Part shown: positions 1 to 11,028 of the stretch, in pieces
Layout: each line of letters starts with the position of its first letter
How positions within the stretch are numbered: position 1 is the first letter of the stretch
DNA from: Brachionus rotundiformis
Taxonomy: Eukaryota; Rotifera; Eurotatoria; Ploima; Brachionidae
DNA length: 64,000 bases
Direction: 5' to 3'
Assembly (NCBI GenBank): GCA_016802295.1
Contig: JAESIW010000138.1
Coordinates: forward strand, 2,590,419 to 2,654,418
Program-made: the position numbers and the translations under genes
Notes under the pieces: generated by a model
Database searches by the model: none
What the model was told of the DNA's origin: nothing
The model's input: the letters and a program-made list of their open reading frames with translations, nothing else

Positions 1-353
1 AAATAATTATTCAAAAAATTTTCAATTCCTTTGATTAAAAAAAACAAAATTCATAAAAAATTATAATCTAAGGAAACCAATTCATCCGAAAATGAATGGA
101 AAAGAAATAAAATTTTTAGTTAATATTGTCGGTAAGAAGTTGAAAATTAAAAAATACTTTAATTTTATCAATTAAAATTTAAATGTTAAAAATATTTTCT
201 AAAATAAATTAACTAAATATCTAGAAAAGATTAACTTGTTTTTTTCAATTAATGTATTTTAAACTAGAATTGACTAGATATAAATTTATTTCAAATTTAT
301 TATTTACATTTTAATATCTAAGAAAAAATACTCGAATTAATTTTAGAAAAACA
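1..353. other. AT-rich upstream region, no gene seen
   Basis: No open frame or recognisable element is visible. It is low-complexity A/T sequence that presumably holds the promoter and 5' UTR of the p24-family gene starting at 354; no specific promoter motif can be supported. Confidence 0.5.
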
Positions 354-1064
354 ATGATTTTTTTAGTTTTGTTTGCGTCCCTTTTTTTCAGCTATACTCA
401 TTGTCTCCAGGCTGAGATAGCCGTGGTAGTCGAACCAGGTCAAAGAGAGTGTTTTCATCAGTATTTAATATCTGGTCTTAACATGGAGACCGATTATCAA
501 GTGATAAGCGGAGGTGAGTTAGATATATCTTATTGGATTACTACGCCATCGAATCGTATCTTATTCACTGAAGCCAAAAAACAAGGAGGTCAATTCCAAT
601 TTAAATCAGAAGAAACTGGTGAATATCGATTTTGCTTTGATAATTCATTTTCTCGTTTTGCCAAGAAGCAAGTCTTTTTCTATCTGTCATCCAATGACGA
701 CTTCATTGATCCAAACTTTCCACAATCAGCAGTAGAAACCCTAAACCATCCAGCTAAAGATGATCTTGGAGACCTAACTGATAAATTAACCTATTTCCAA
801 GATTTGTTTAACCGAGTGAATACCAATCTTGAGCGAGCTCAGCATGTTCAAAAGCTATTTCAGGTTTTTGAATTGTCTGACCGAAGTCATTTGGAAGATT
901 TGTTTGTAAGGGTCAATTTTTGGTCAGTTGTCAACATTGTGATCATGGTCTTTGTCGGTGCCATTCAAGTGTACATGATTAGAAGCTTATTTGAAGATAA
1001 GTCGAAAATAGGCCGGGTTCTACGTGGCGACGCAACACAGTCAAAATCAAGACTTGGCCTTTGA
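354..1064 (+). CDS. TMED1/TMED5-like p24 family cargo receptor
   Basis: Intronless gene of 236 residues, the usual length for p24 proteins. These type I membrane proteins cycle between ER and Golgi in COPI and COPII vesicles and act as cargo receptors, notably for GPI-anchored proteins. Visible in order: a cleavable signal peptide (about residues 1-20), a GOLD domain with two Cys (in the ECFHQYL and FRFCF-type strands, about residues 33 and 94), a coiled-coil stalk (about 130-185), one transmembrane segment (about 190-210), and a short cytosolic tail. The tail junction QVYMIRSLFEDKSK closely resembles the vertebrate TMED5/TMED1 (p24-gamma) tail, with the hydrophobic F-containing COP-binding motif. 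It extends about 20 residues beyond the usual tail, which is unusual for p24 proteins. The start is the first ATG before the signal peptide. An AATAAA-type signal lies about 60 nt after the stop. Confidence 0.9.
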   Translation: MIFLVLFASLFFSYTHCLQAEIAVVVEPGQRECFHQYLISGLNMETDYQVISGGELDISYWITTPSNRILFTEAKKQGGQFQFKSEETGEYRFCFDNSFSRFAKKQVFFYLSSNDDFIDPNFPQSAVETLNHPAKDDLGDLTDKLTYFQDLFNRVNTNLERAQHVQKLFQVFELSDRSHLEDLFVRVNFWSVVNIVIMVFVGAIQVYMIRSLFEDKSKIGRVLRGDATQSKSRLGL

Positions 1065-1549
1065 AATCAAAGTTGTCAACATAAATTAAAAAAAAATAAG
1101 CCTTAACTCAATTTTTAGACTATCAATAAAATTTAAAAAAAAACAAGATTAAAAATTGCCATGATAGCAATATTTAAATATTTTTGGTCACTTGTTTAGC
1201 TTTTATCTACTCATCTTTTCTTTATAATTATGACAAGTTTTGTCTACAAAATACTGATAAAATAAAAATATTTATTAAATTAGTTTAATTTTTATTTATT
1301 TTAGTTTTATTTAAATTTTAAATAATAAAACTAGGGTTCTTCAAAACCAAAGGTGCAGGTCACATGTTTTTATCAAACAATTAGCTAATTATGCTAAAAA
1401 TTTCTCGAAATAAATGAATCTAAATGTGTATATTTAGATATAAATTTTAGACTTGTTTTTGAATTATTTATTAAAATAATAATAGTTTGAAAAAAAATTC
1501 AACTAGTTGTTTTTGATCAAGATAGAAGATATTTTGTTTAGAAAGAGTG
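1065..1549. other. Intergenic, no gene seen
   Basis: AT-rich spacer between the p24 gene and the TMEM254 homologue. It contains an AATAAA polyadenylation-like hexamer near 1124 and no other supported feature. Confidence 0.4.
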
Positions 1550-2055
1550 ATGGAATCGGATAAATGTGTTGAATATTTTAAGAGACCGAACCCAATTTGG
1601 TACTTGTTGATAATTCCATCAATGGTCTATCTAGGTGTAAGTATTCCCAATTTCGATCTATAAAACTGAAAAATATATGTCAAAAGAGTGCAAATATGTT
1701 AATTTTTTTGTATAGATATTGGCGTACATGCCAGATGTTATTCCTTTCGAATATCTTGGACCATTGGGTTCGTTCTCGAGATATCTTTACCTTAACCATA
1801 GAATAGTGCCAATAATCATGTAAAATTCTAGGTTTAAACATCATTTAATGTTTTCGTTTAATTTTGTTTGTAAACAGATTATGGATGGCGTTGGCAACAC
1901 ATCTTTTAGAAGCCATATATGTTGTCAAAACCGCTAATTCATTAAATATTAATGTTAAATGCAGAAGTAGATGGTTTGTTCAAACTCTCATGTTAGGCTA
2001 TCCATCAACCAGATTGATAAATCAATACTACACCTCTCATTACAAAAAAAATTAA
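1550..2055 (+). CDS. TMEM254: TMEM254 homologue (DUF4499), small multi-pass membrane protein
   Basis: Three exons: 1550-1636, 1716-1819 and 1878-2055, with introns of 79 and 58 nt bounded by GTAAGT/TAG and GTAAAA/CAG. The spliced frame is 122 residues, matching the roughly 123-residue vertebrate TMEM254. Conserved marks are an N-terminal YF.R...W start, the central EYLGPLGSFSRYL segment (vertebrate QNLGPLGPFTQYL), a THLLEAIYVV helix with the family's H..E..Y pattern, and WFVQTLMLGYPS near the C-terminus (vertebrate WFLQTFFFGIAS). Three hydrophobic segments are visible (about residues 15-32, 65-80 and 95-110). The family is membrane-embedded and has no established biochemical role, so no function is assigned. 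The ATG at 1550 is in frame and starts a segment that aligns with the family N-terminus. Confidence 0.82.
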
Positions 2056-2349
2056 ATCATATTTTTACAAACGAATATCAAGCATGATAGATTTTTATGA
2101 AAAATTTTAAAACTTTGAATTTTGATTTTGTTTTGTAAAATCTTTAATATTGTTTAAAGAGTTTGAATAAAATTTTATTTTAATATTTTGTATCTCTAAA
2201 ATAAAATGTATTGCTTAAATTTTTTCGTGTTTTTGTTTGAAATAAGTTATTAAATTTGACTATACCTCTATGCATAATTAAAAATGCTGTATTCAAATTC
2301 AGATGATAGAAATATCATAAAGAAAATGAAAAATATTATTGAAAGTTCA

Positions 2350-2417
2350 AAAAGGTATTATTAATAACCTTTTGTTAATTTTTATTTTTAAGGGTGATCG
2401 TTTGATCGCCCTTAAAA
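2350..2417. repeat. Two consecutive short hairpins
   Basis: The first inverted repeat has 7 bp arms (AAAAGGT at 2350-2356 and its complement at 2367-2373). The second, 12 nt further on, has 14 nt arms: TTTTAAGGGTGATC at 2386-2399 and GATCGCCCTTAAAA at 2404-2417, separated by a 4-nt loop. Its single mismatch would be a G-U wobble in RNA. The GC-rich core stands out against the A/T background. Confidence 0.6.
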
Positions 2418-2460
2418 TTGCCTAATTTATTAGAATAATTGTCAAAATTAAAACAAAATC

Positions 2461-2992
2461 AAAATTAAATTGAGTCCTTATCGCACAATTTAAATTTTTT
2501 CTTTAATCATTTTGCACCAAATTTATCAAAATTGATATTGTGAATTTCAAAAATAAGCAAAACAAAAATTCTTCCTATTTTGTTAGAAAAATTAGATTAA
2601 ATTTTCAAATACAATATATTTAAAAAAATACTGCAATATACTTTGTTTCATCTTTTTACCAAAAATAAAAACTATTTTTTTAGGTAAACAAAATCAATAA
2701 TCAATTTAAGTCTTGATGCTTTAATTGTTGTCTTTTATCTACATCAGAAAAATTATTTTAGGTAAAAAAGATGCCATAAAGTATGCACTATGTTGCAGTA
2801 CTTTTTAAATATATTGTATTTTAGTAAATTTTAATTTATCAAAATAGAAAAAATTTTTGTTCTGTTTTTTTTGAAATTCACAATGCCAGCACAATTTACT
2901 TTCTAATTATTTTTTTACAATTCAATTTTAAATTAATTTATGAAATTTCGTCTGATTTTTCTTTCACTTGATAAGGGACATCAGTTAAATTT
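2461..2992. repeat. Degenerate foldback (long inverted repeat) element
   Basis: Left arm about 2461-2672, right arm about 2748-2992, loop about 75 nt. Matching blocks include AATACAATATATTTAAAAA (from 2609) against TTTTTAAATATATTGTATT (ending 2820), TTTTTACC (2653-2660) against GGTAAAAA (from 2761), GTGAATTTCAAAAA (from 2540) against its near complement (2869-2883), and GAGTCCTTATCGC (from 2472) against the related GATAAGGGACATC (from 2970). The arms are diverged and contain small indels. The arrangement suggests a non-autonomous foldback or MITE-like element. No transposase ORF and no clear target-site duplication is visible. Confidence 0.55.
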
Positions 2993-3651
2993 TCTTTATT
3001 AGAAAAATTTATAAACTGAACTATTTTTAATTTCCAATTAAACTGATTTTTAAATGAATTTATATTGAATTTACATTTATTTAATGAATTTTTGCCATAT
3101 AAATTTTATTAATAACCAATTTCAATTTTTTTATATATCAAAGATCTCATATTATCAATATCGTAAATTTAAATAAGCTTATTATCTTTATCTTTTTTTA
3201 GATATTATCTAAATATGTAATCTTTTTATTTAATTCCAATAATGTTTAAGCTAAGAATCTTTTAGAAAAACATAAAAAATAATTACTTTATCATATAAAT
3301 TTAAAAATAGTGCAAAAAAATATTTAAATTTTAAAATAATCAAAATAAAATAAAAACATCTTAATATAATCTAGTTTTTTAAGTGTTAAGATATTTTTAT
3401 TGTTAATTAGAAAAAAAAGACTAAAATAATATCTCAAATATCAATTTTTATCTAAACGTCATTCAAATATACATGAGCTTGAACTTGAACTAAAGTTGAT
3501 TTAGCCTAAATTTCTTTAAAATTAAATTTAAGAATTATTATTTTCTTTTTATTGCACAGATATTTTATTTAACATATTAAATACAATTGAATTTAATCAA
3601 ACATAATAAAAGATTTTATTTTTTATTAATTCATGAATTCATTAATTAAAT

Positions 3652-4869
3652 ATGTTTAAATATTTAATATTAATTTTATGCTATCTTATTATATCAGTTT
3701 TTTCATTGGAATCAGAGGTGACTGTTGAAAATTTAAAGCTCGAGATTCAAAATCTTAAAAATCGTCTTCAAACGCTTGAAAATTCCCAAAAAATTTACCC
3801 AAAAGTTAAATTTTTTCCTTTAAACGACCAAAAAAGAATTCTGGTAACTGGCGGAGCCGGCTTTGTCGGCTCTCACTTAGTTGATAGATTGATGCGTGAA
3901 GGGCATAGAGTTACTGTTGCAGACAACTTTTTTACTGGAACAAAAAGCAACATAGACCATTGGATTGGACATCCAAATTTCGAATTAATAAACCATGACA
4001 TAGTTAATCCATTGTACATTGAGGTAGATGAGATATACCATTTGGCGTCCCCAGCTAGTCCACCACACTACATGTACAACCCGATCAAAACTATAAAAAC
4101 CAACACAGTTGGCACAATTAACATGCTGGGTCTTGCTCGAAGGGTCAAAGCCAGACTTTTGTTTACCTCTACTTCTGAGGTTTATGGCGATCCAGAAATA
4201 CATCCGCAGCCTGAACACTATTGGGGAAATGTAAATCCAATCGGTCCTAGAGCTTGCTACGATGAATCAAAAAGAGTTGCTGAGGCAATGTGCTTTGCTT
4301 ATGCCAAACAAGAAAAGGTGCAAATTAGAATAGCTAGAATCTTTAACACTTATGGTCCTAGAATGAACTTAAACGATGGTAGAGTTGTGAGTAATTTTAT
4401 TCTGCAATCTCTCCAAAATGAAAATTTGACTATTTATGGTGATGGTAGTCAGACCAGATCGTTTCAGTATATAGACGATTTGGTTAATGGTTTAGTTGCT
4501 TTGATGAATAGTAACTATACAAAACCAGTTAATTTGGGGAATCCAGATGAATATTCCATGCGTCAACTAGCGACTATTATTAGAGACATGATAGGAAATG
4601 GGAACGAGATCATTATGAAGCAAAAAATGGAAGATGATCCACAAAAGCGAAAGCCTGACATTTCTTTGGCAAACAAAATACTCAATTGGGAACCGAAAAT
4701 CTCTTTAAAAGAGGGGATCCAAAAGACTGTTGATTATTTCCGCAATGAGCTGAACAAAAATAAGAATAATCAGCACACGAGAGAGACTTCTCGTATTCAT
4801 AATTTTTATTATTTTTCACCTGAAGAAGATGCTAAAGCAAAAGAAAAATATTATAAAATTGAATTGTAA
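3652..4869 (+). CDS. UXS1: UDP-glucuronate decarboxylase (UDP-xylose synthase)
   Basis: Intronless, 405 residues (human UXS1 is about 420). The enzyme is a Golgi/ER-lumenal type II membrane protein that oxidises and decarboxylates UDP-glucuronate to UDP-xylose, the donor that starts the xylose-linked glycosaminoglycan chain on proteoglycans. Visible: an N-terminal signal anchor (about residues 3-18), a short coiled-coil stem (about 24-47), then an extended SDR fold with the NAD-binding GGAGFVG motif (67-73), the catalytic YDESK (Y203, K207), the preceding LLFTSTSEVYG strand, ARIFNTYGPRM, and the YGDGSQTRSFQYIDD block typical of bacterial and animal UXS. The sequence ends in a family-like tail plus about 25 residues. 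An in-frame ATG immediately precedes the anchor. A frame on the opposite strand (3985-4218) is a shadow. Confidence 0.95.
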   Translation: MFKYLILILCYLIISVFSLESEVTVENLKLEIQNLKNRLQTLENSQKIYPKVKFFPLNDQKRILVTGGAGFVGSHLVDRLMREGHRVTVADNFFTGTKSNIDHWIGHPNFELINHDIVNPLYIEVDEIYHLASPASPPHYMYNPIKTIKTNTVGTINMLGLARRVKARLLFTSTSEVYGDPEIHPQPEHYWGNVNPIGPRACYDESKRVAEAMCFAYAKQEKVQIRIARIFNTYGPRMNLNDGRVVSNFILQSLQNENLTIYGDGSQTRSFQYIDDLVNGLVALMNSNYTKPVNLGNPDEYSMRQLATIIRDMIGNGNEIIMKQKMEDDPQKRKPDISLANKILNWEPKISLKEGIQKTVDYFRNELNKNKNNQHTRETSRIHNFYYFSPEEDAKAKEKYYKIEL

Positions 4870-6610
4870 CTAAAATTTTTAGAAAAATAAGAATTATTTT
4901 ATATAAAATTTTCAAAATTTTTAAACTATTTTTTTTCTTCATTTTTTCAAGCACAAATAAATTAAAATATCTATACAATTAGAAAATATGATCTTAATTA
5001 ACCAAATCAGTTTAAAAAATTATTTAGTAAATATGAAAAAAATAAATATCATATTTTCATTATTAACATAAAGAAAATTAAGAAAAATTTGTTAAAAGAG
5101 CACAACCGGCGTTATTAAGGAGTGATGATTAAATCCTAATTTTTCTAAATAATAATTAAATCCTATATAATAATTTTAAGCTTATACTGGATTAAAATAG
5201 AAACAATTAGCTTATATTCGAATGATGAAACAAAAATTAGGAAAATTCAATCAGATAACTAATTCGTTTTAAATCTTTTATGACAATGAAATTTGATATT
5301 AGGCTTTTATCATGGACATATAAACAGGAAAAAACAAATTTGCTTAATTTGATTAATTAACGATTATTAATAATATTCTATTAAGTAATAAGACAAAACA
5401 AAAACTATATATTTTAAATAGGTTTTTAGATTTCGATCAATGGCTAAAATAAAGACAATCTTTTTTATTATGAATATAAAAAATAAAATAGAAATAAATT
5501 TTTTTTGTTTTTTTTATTGCTTGGTTAGATTTTTATTTTTAAGAGAAAATGCATTTTTTTAAATTAAAATTTTCAAAAATTCCATTAATCAGATCAAGTT
5601 ATTATTTTGATTGTAGATACTTTTTTAAAAACTTTATTCTCTCAACTCACTTTATATTCAGCTCGAACAATAATTAAAAAAAGTTTTTTTTTATACATAT
5701 GCTTCAAATAATGCAAACAAATATTTTAATTATTTTGTATTGGAATCAATTTAAGTATTTTTAAAAAAAAAGCCTAGGTAATAAAATCATATCCTTTTTT
5801 AGCTTAAAAACAATACAGGTTTTTAAATTACATGTAATTATTGGAATGAGGTTATTTTAATCTGAAAATGAGAATTTTTACATTTTATTTTTTGTTTTGA
5901 TTTAGGATTAGACTTAAAATGTTCATTTTAGCACTTTGGTTATTCTAGATTTTAATAGCATTCCGAAAGCGATATTCATTTAAAAATATAAACATTATAA
6001 ATAAAAATTAGATTTAAATAACCAGCAAGAAAAACATTTTTGTTTAAAATTACACACTTGGCTTTGTTTATCTTAAACAAATGTTCAAGTGATCGTCATA
6101 AGGATAAAACCAGCGTTTTTTTAAACAGAAATAAAAGCTTGTATCATTTATTTTTCTTAAAATTATTTTTTGTCTTATTTGAGCATTGTTAAACCCAATG
6201 CATTTAGTCAAGTAAATCAACCAAATGCAAAAAAAGATACCAAAAATTTCAATAGAGTTTTAAAATAAATTCTTATATACATAATGTTAAAAAAATAATA
6301 ATACTCTTTTTCATTGTAATAAAAATGAAAAAGAAAATTATATTAAAATTTCCAGTTGTATTCAAAGGCGTTTCTAGCTACTAAAAGAGTCATGATTTGT
6401 TGGCACGAATTTTAGATATTAAATAACTATGTTAATTTTTAGCATTTTTTAATTTAAATTTTATAATCAATTATTATTAATATTAATCTTTTTACTAGTG
6501 ATTTTAGCTTGAGCTCAAGTCGGAAAATGAGATTAAAATAGATCGTAATAAGACTTTTTGTCGTCTATTGCATCTTTTTTAGTAGTTTTTTTTGTAATTA
6601 AAATTTATAA
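4870..6610. other. Intergenic, no gene seen
   Basis: About 1.7 kb of AT-rich sequence without a supported frame. It includes a short local repeat (ATTAAATCCTA at about 5128 and 5156) and long T and A runs. It presumably holds the UXS1 3' UTR and the promoter of the FAM122-family gene. Confidence 0.4.
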
Positions 6611-8653
6611 ATGACGAGAATGTCTTTGAACGAAACTGTTACCTTTGAACATACAGAGACTGATAAGCAAGAACCTGTTGAATCGTCCAATTATTTTTAT
6701 CTAAATAGCGCCAAGATAAAAAAAAATGACCAGCAAGATACCAACAGTCTGTCAGACTCGGTATTCCGAAATCCGAACAGCATCGAATCGTTTACGGCTC
6801 CGTCACCTGCAGGGTCTTTCAATGACCAATTCGACACCAACACCCCGGCAACGACGCCTCTGTCAGTCGATGACAGCTCGGATACCAACAACCAAGAATC
6901 GAACTCAAGCTCTCAAGCGTCATTCCAAGTAAACAAGTTATCACAAGCCTTTGATAACCCAAACTTTAGGTTCAGACGTCACAGTTCTCAGTCATCTTTA
7001 AATTTACCTCTTAATTTACAAATTAATAATAACTCATCCGCAACCAATTTAGTATCGCCACTCACCTTGACTGGTTCATTTTCAAATTTAAGTAGTTCCT
7101 CTAACCCAGAGCGAGTTTGTTCTGTAATTTTATTATTATATTTGAAAATAAATCTAATTTTATTTTAAGTCTCCAATTAGTAGCCTGAAAATGTCATCAA
7201 GAGTTTGCCAAATAAAAATTGATGAAGGCATTGAACCTCACCTTAGTCGGGAAATAAAGTCCGAGAGGTAAATTTAAAATAATTTAAATTGATTTTAAAA
7301 CAAAAATTAAATAATTAGACTAGTTAGAATAAGTTTAAAAATAATTTTTTTATAATTTAAAATAAAATAATAAACTTTTTAGTCAGATTAATGAAAAATA
7401 TTGATTTAAAGATTTATTAATCGAAAGGCCTTTTTACTTAATAAACTTCTATTATAATAATTAATTATTCTTTTATATAAACAAAATAAAGTTAATAAAA
7501 AATTTTGACCATTAAAAGCAGTATTTTTAAAAAATTGATTATTTAAATAATTTTTTTAAAGAGAGACCCAAAATACTCTAAAGCTTAAGTCCTCATGTGA
7601 TGAATTAGTGATTGTAAGCATTTAACAAGCTTAAAAATATATTTAATTAATTTAATTATTTGCAGAATAGTGATGACCACGGTCTTGAGGGTTTCAGTTT
7701 TGATCGTGAACAGCATCGAACCAATTCTCCAAATTTTTTTGGATCTTGTGGCTCATCATCAACATTCAAAAGATACCGTACTTTTAGTGAATCACAAAAT
7801 AATCAGAACGGTCAAGCCAATAATCAAGGTAATATACCATCTCCGTCGATATCCTCTTTTCAGTCATATTCCAATTCATCTTCACCAACTGGCTTTATAC
7901 TGAACCACAACAATCAACAAAGTAATTCAAGTTCAGGACTTTTGGTAATTTAAATTTAATTAAAATTTTATTTTAAATGTTTTCAAATTTTATTTAAAGC
8001 GATGCTTTTCACCTTCTACCACAGTGACAAATCAAAACTATTTTTCTCAAAGTCCAAGTCCAACCCGAAAGCTTTTTGTCACGCGCCGCAGTATGAGTCC
8101 TGTTCCTTGTAGTTTAAGACCAAGTTTGTTCAATCCGCCAGGAATGGTAAATAACAAGCGAAAAATTTCCGATGTTGATCACAGCGATTCAACAGGTCCG
8201 GCACCTTTTCATTCTCCGAAAAGATCCCTCATTGACCAGGAATTTGTTCAGCCATTGCTTATTTTTACCAATAGCAATTCATCTCGAGCACTGAACCGAT
8301 CAGCTACATCTTCACCTTCACCATCGCTTTTCAGTCAAAACCCTCAGTCTCCAAGCACTAGTCAGTTACAGACTGATAAAAATGCCAGAAATCAGAAATT
8401 AGATGAGGATTCCAATAAATACACGTTTATTCCGATACAGGTGCCACCAACATCTTCTTCACCAGGTTTAGCTCAGCCACCAAATCAAAAGAAAACAAAT
8501 CAAAATTTACCGAGTAATTTCTCCAGCGATTCACCTGTTAATTTTTCACCTTCGGTTTCTTCCAATGTTTCTACTTCAATCAGTGGTGACAAACCTGATA
8601 GCGGTTATCAAAGCAGCGCCCAAAACAACTCTGATTCCGAATCATGTACATAA
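6611..8653 (+). CDS. FAM122/PABIR-family PP2A regulatory protein
   Basis: Five exons: 6611-7123, 7170-7267, 7562-7613, 7666-7944 and 8000-8653; spliced length 531 residues. FAM122A/PABIR1 proteins bind PP2A-B55 and inhibit it, affecting mitotic entry and checkpoint signalling. Support comes from two family blocks. Exon 2 encodes SRVCQIKIDEGIE followed by SREI, like the vertebrate SRVHQIKQEEGMDLINRET inhibitory helix. The exon 4/5 junction plus exon 5 encode RCFSPS, then SPSPTRKLFVTRRSMSPV and LRPSLF..., then KRKI, like vertebrate CFSPS...SPTRRFTTRRSQSPI...RPSVL...KRK. Exon 1 carries a basic Ser-rich patch (RFRRHSSQSSLNLPL) like the family's phosphorylatable N-terminus. The protein is nearly twice the vertebrate length through Ser/Asn/Pro-rich disordered insertions. 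The first donor is uncertain (7124 gives a 46-nt intron, 7115 a 55-nt one; both keep frame). Confidence 0.78.
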
Positions 8654-8958
8654 TAGAACAATTAAAGAATATAAAAAGAAGATTTTATTTTGGATTTATT
8701 TTTTCGATGGTTTTTCTCTCTGTTCTATATGATTTTGTTCATTTCTTTTCTTTCTTAATTTTTATTTTTATTTTTTTTCAAAAAAATAAAATATTTTAAA
8801 AACAGTTAAAAATTATTTAAATTTTTAAATTATTTGATTTAAACATAAGATTTTATTTTTTACAATTTTATTTGAATTAGATTATAGATACAATTTACTT
8901 TTAAAAAAAAATTAAATTTTTAAGTCTTTTAGAATTAAATAACAATTAATCTTTTGCA
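8654..8958. other. Convergent intergenic spacer
   Basis: A/T-rich 3'-UTR-like spacer between two convergent genes. It contains an AATAAA-type hexamer near 8785 on the plus strand. No gene is seen. Confidence 0.4.
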
Positions 8959-9652
8959 CTACTCATTTAGATGATTGGGTACACCAATGTAATTTAACAA
9001 ATTTCTTCTATTGGTTGTTTCGTTTGCCGTTCGAGGCAAGTCATAATATTGAAGAATATTTTGAATTTGTTGGTCGTCCAATCTGTCGAGTTGGCTTAAT
9101 GTGCTTACTTCATGAGGAAAACGTCGTCCTCTGAACTTAAAAAAATTTAATTTACTAAAATAAAATTTAATATTTAACTAATTTACTTTTAGCCAATGAA
9201 TTTTGGAATTAGCTCTGAAGCATGTTGAGTTAATCGACCTGATTAAACTCAGTTTTTCGGTTTTTTTTACCATGTTTTTTATTTCATCAGTATTCCTATT
9301 AATTGCATTTATTCTTCTGGTCAAACGATTTTGAACTGTCGAAATTCTCTGGATCAATCGGTTTTCGACTCTATCAATTCTTTGATTTATTCTTTGGAAT
9401 CCTGCATTCATGTCGTTTCGCATTTCATTGATTACGTTTGCGATATTTTGATTTGTTTGCAGGACATTGACCACGTTTCCTAATGTTGGTGAAAGAAGCT
9501 CAAGCTGATTAGAAATTTCGCGACAGCTATGAGCCAAATTTCTGAATTCATTTTCACCAACATTATCCATATCTAAAATAAAATTTAATAATTGGCTTAA
9601 TATTCAAATACTTAGTAAAGAAGTTACATTCAATTGTTTTTTTTTGATTCAT
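8959..9652 (-). CDS. Coiled-coil protein with conserved C-terminal domain, unknown function
   Basis: Main exons on the minus strand: 9572-9187 and 9135-8959, joined through a 51-nt GTAAAT...AAG intron. A further 25-nt first exon (9652-9628) starts with ATG and joins in frame through a 55-nt GTAACT...TAG intron, giving 195 residues; if unused, the ATG at 9570 gives 186. The middle (about residues 60-110) is heptad-like with repeated NQRIDRVENRL / STVQNRLTRRINAINR units, a clear coiled coil. The C-terminus (RSINSTCFRANSKIHWLK, then FP..VSTLSQLDRLDDQQI, then NRRNLLNYIGVP) looks like a compact domain. From memory, the order coiled coil, N-S-x-I-x-W, F-P-x-T, L..L, ending in a RR..L..fIG motif recalls a large family of uncharacterised fungal proteins. 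I do not recognise a function and assign none. Confidence 0.7.
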
Positions 9653-11028
9653 TTGCGGGTTTTGATGCCCGAATTAATAAAAAATTTTAACTAAAAAAAT
9701 TTATGCTATCATTTTTAGTTTCTATAATAACAAGAAAAAATATAATTAATTAAAATTTATTATTAAATGCATAATTTTCTACAAATTGAATACAAAAATA
9801 AAAGCTGAATTTCAATTTAATTTAAAGTAAAGTCTATTTCGTTAATGTAATAAAGCAACTGCTGCCAAATTTGGACAATCATTTTATTTTAATTGAAATC
9901 AAATCAATTTTATTGATGATTGGGATTCTCACAATAATTCCAAGTGAAGACCAATCAATGAATGAAGACATTTTGGTATCTGAACAGCAAAATCAATATC
10001 AGAAGTGAATCATCATTTGGTAGAAAACTCCGATCGAATCAAACACTTAACTTTTTTTTATTCATTTAAAAAAACAAGTTTTTATGTTTATACATGTAAA
10101 TACGATTATAGTTATTATACGATTATGGGTGTAGTAGACATTTTAGACTAAATACCATGAGCCCTGGGCTGAACTCATAGAAGCTATGTTTAAATTAGAT
10201 TTTATTTGTTTAAGTAATAAAAGTCTGTTTTATCTGTTTTTGTATAGTTTGATTTTTAAGTTTATTTTTAAAATAAAATTTCTTTAGGTATCTCGGTATG
10301 AAGCATGGTTTAATAAAAAAAAGTTTTTAGATTAAAAAAAATTGATTTGGTAGTGATTTTTTTACATGATATCATTTTATTTGAAAAAAAATTGTCAATC
10401 GTAAACAGGACAGTTTGCTATCCACTTTAATAAGAATTAGATTCAAGGAATCGCTTTATTAATTTTTTATTTTTATTTTCATACAAAGAATTGAATTTAA
10501 TTTATTATAAAAAAATATTAATACTTAACAAAGAGTAAAAAAATCCATCAAAATTCCAAATTGTGTACAAGTAAAAAGTCACATTGAAAAAATTGCCAAA
10601 AAATTTAAATGAAAAATAAAAAATTACATAATTACTCACATAGAGAGGATTTGAACTCTTTTCCGCGTGGAGTTACTTTTTTAAAGCCCGTTGGTAAAAA
10701 AAAAACTCCAACCAAATCGGGCATATAATTTCAATGGAAATTTTACAAAAAAAAACTTGAAACAAGCTTTAAAGATAGCGGGATCTTTAAACATTTTTAA
10801 CAAGGCTGACAAAAAAATCAAAAAACTTAACAAGGAATAAAAACAAAAAAAGGAAGGAAAAGATATTCAAAATTCCAAAACTAGTCAAATAGATTCCTTT
10901 TTTTTTTAGATTTTTGTCAAAAATAAAATTAAAAATGGGTAAATTGAGATTTACTTTACATATTGGAAAGGATATATTCTCGGCCTTAAGAAAATTAATT
11001 AAGACTTATTTAGTAGATATTATGAAAT
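9653..11028. other. Intergenic, mostly featureless
   Basis: No gene is supported. It contains a structured, box-B-like patch at 10640-10722 (listed separately). The remainder is A/T-rich. A plus-strand frame at 10914-11153 is partly antisense to the homeodomain gene and was not accepted. Confidence 0.4.
10640..10722 (-). other. tRNA-like or SINE-like structured patch (tentative)
   Basis: Read on the minus strand, this GC-richer patch has a GCCCG...CGGGC pairing (10722-10718 with 10690-10686) extended by TTGG/CCAA, a second pairing of GGAGTT with AACTCC, and a GTTCAAATCC stretch (about 10656-10647) matching the RNA polymerase III B-box consensus. The T-stem does not pair properly and no complete cloverleaf can be drawn, so this is at most a decayed tRNA or a tRNA-derived repeat. 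Confidence 0.25.

Larger units (their letters stand above)
2056..3651. other. Intergenic region with foldback repeat
   Basis: No coding frame is visible. The spacer holds two adjacent short hairpins (2350-2417) and a long imperfect inverted repeat (about 2461-2992), listed separately. The rest is A/T-rich low-complexity sequence up to the UXS1 start. Confidence 0.5.
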
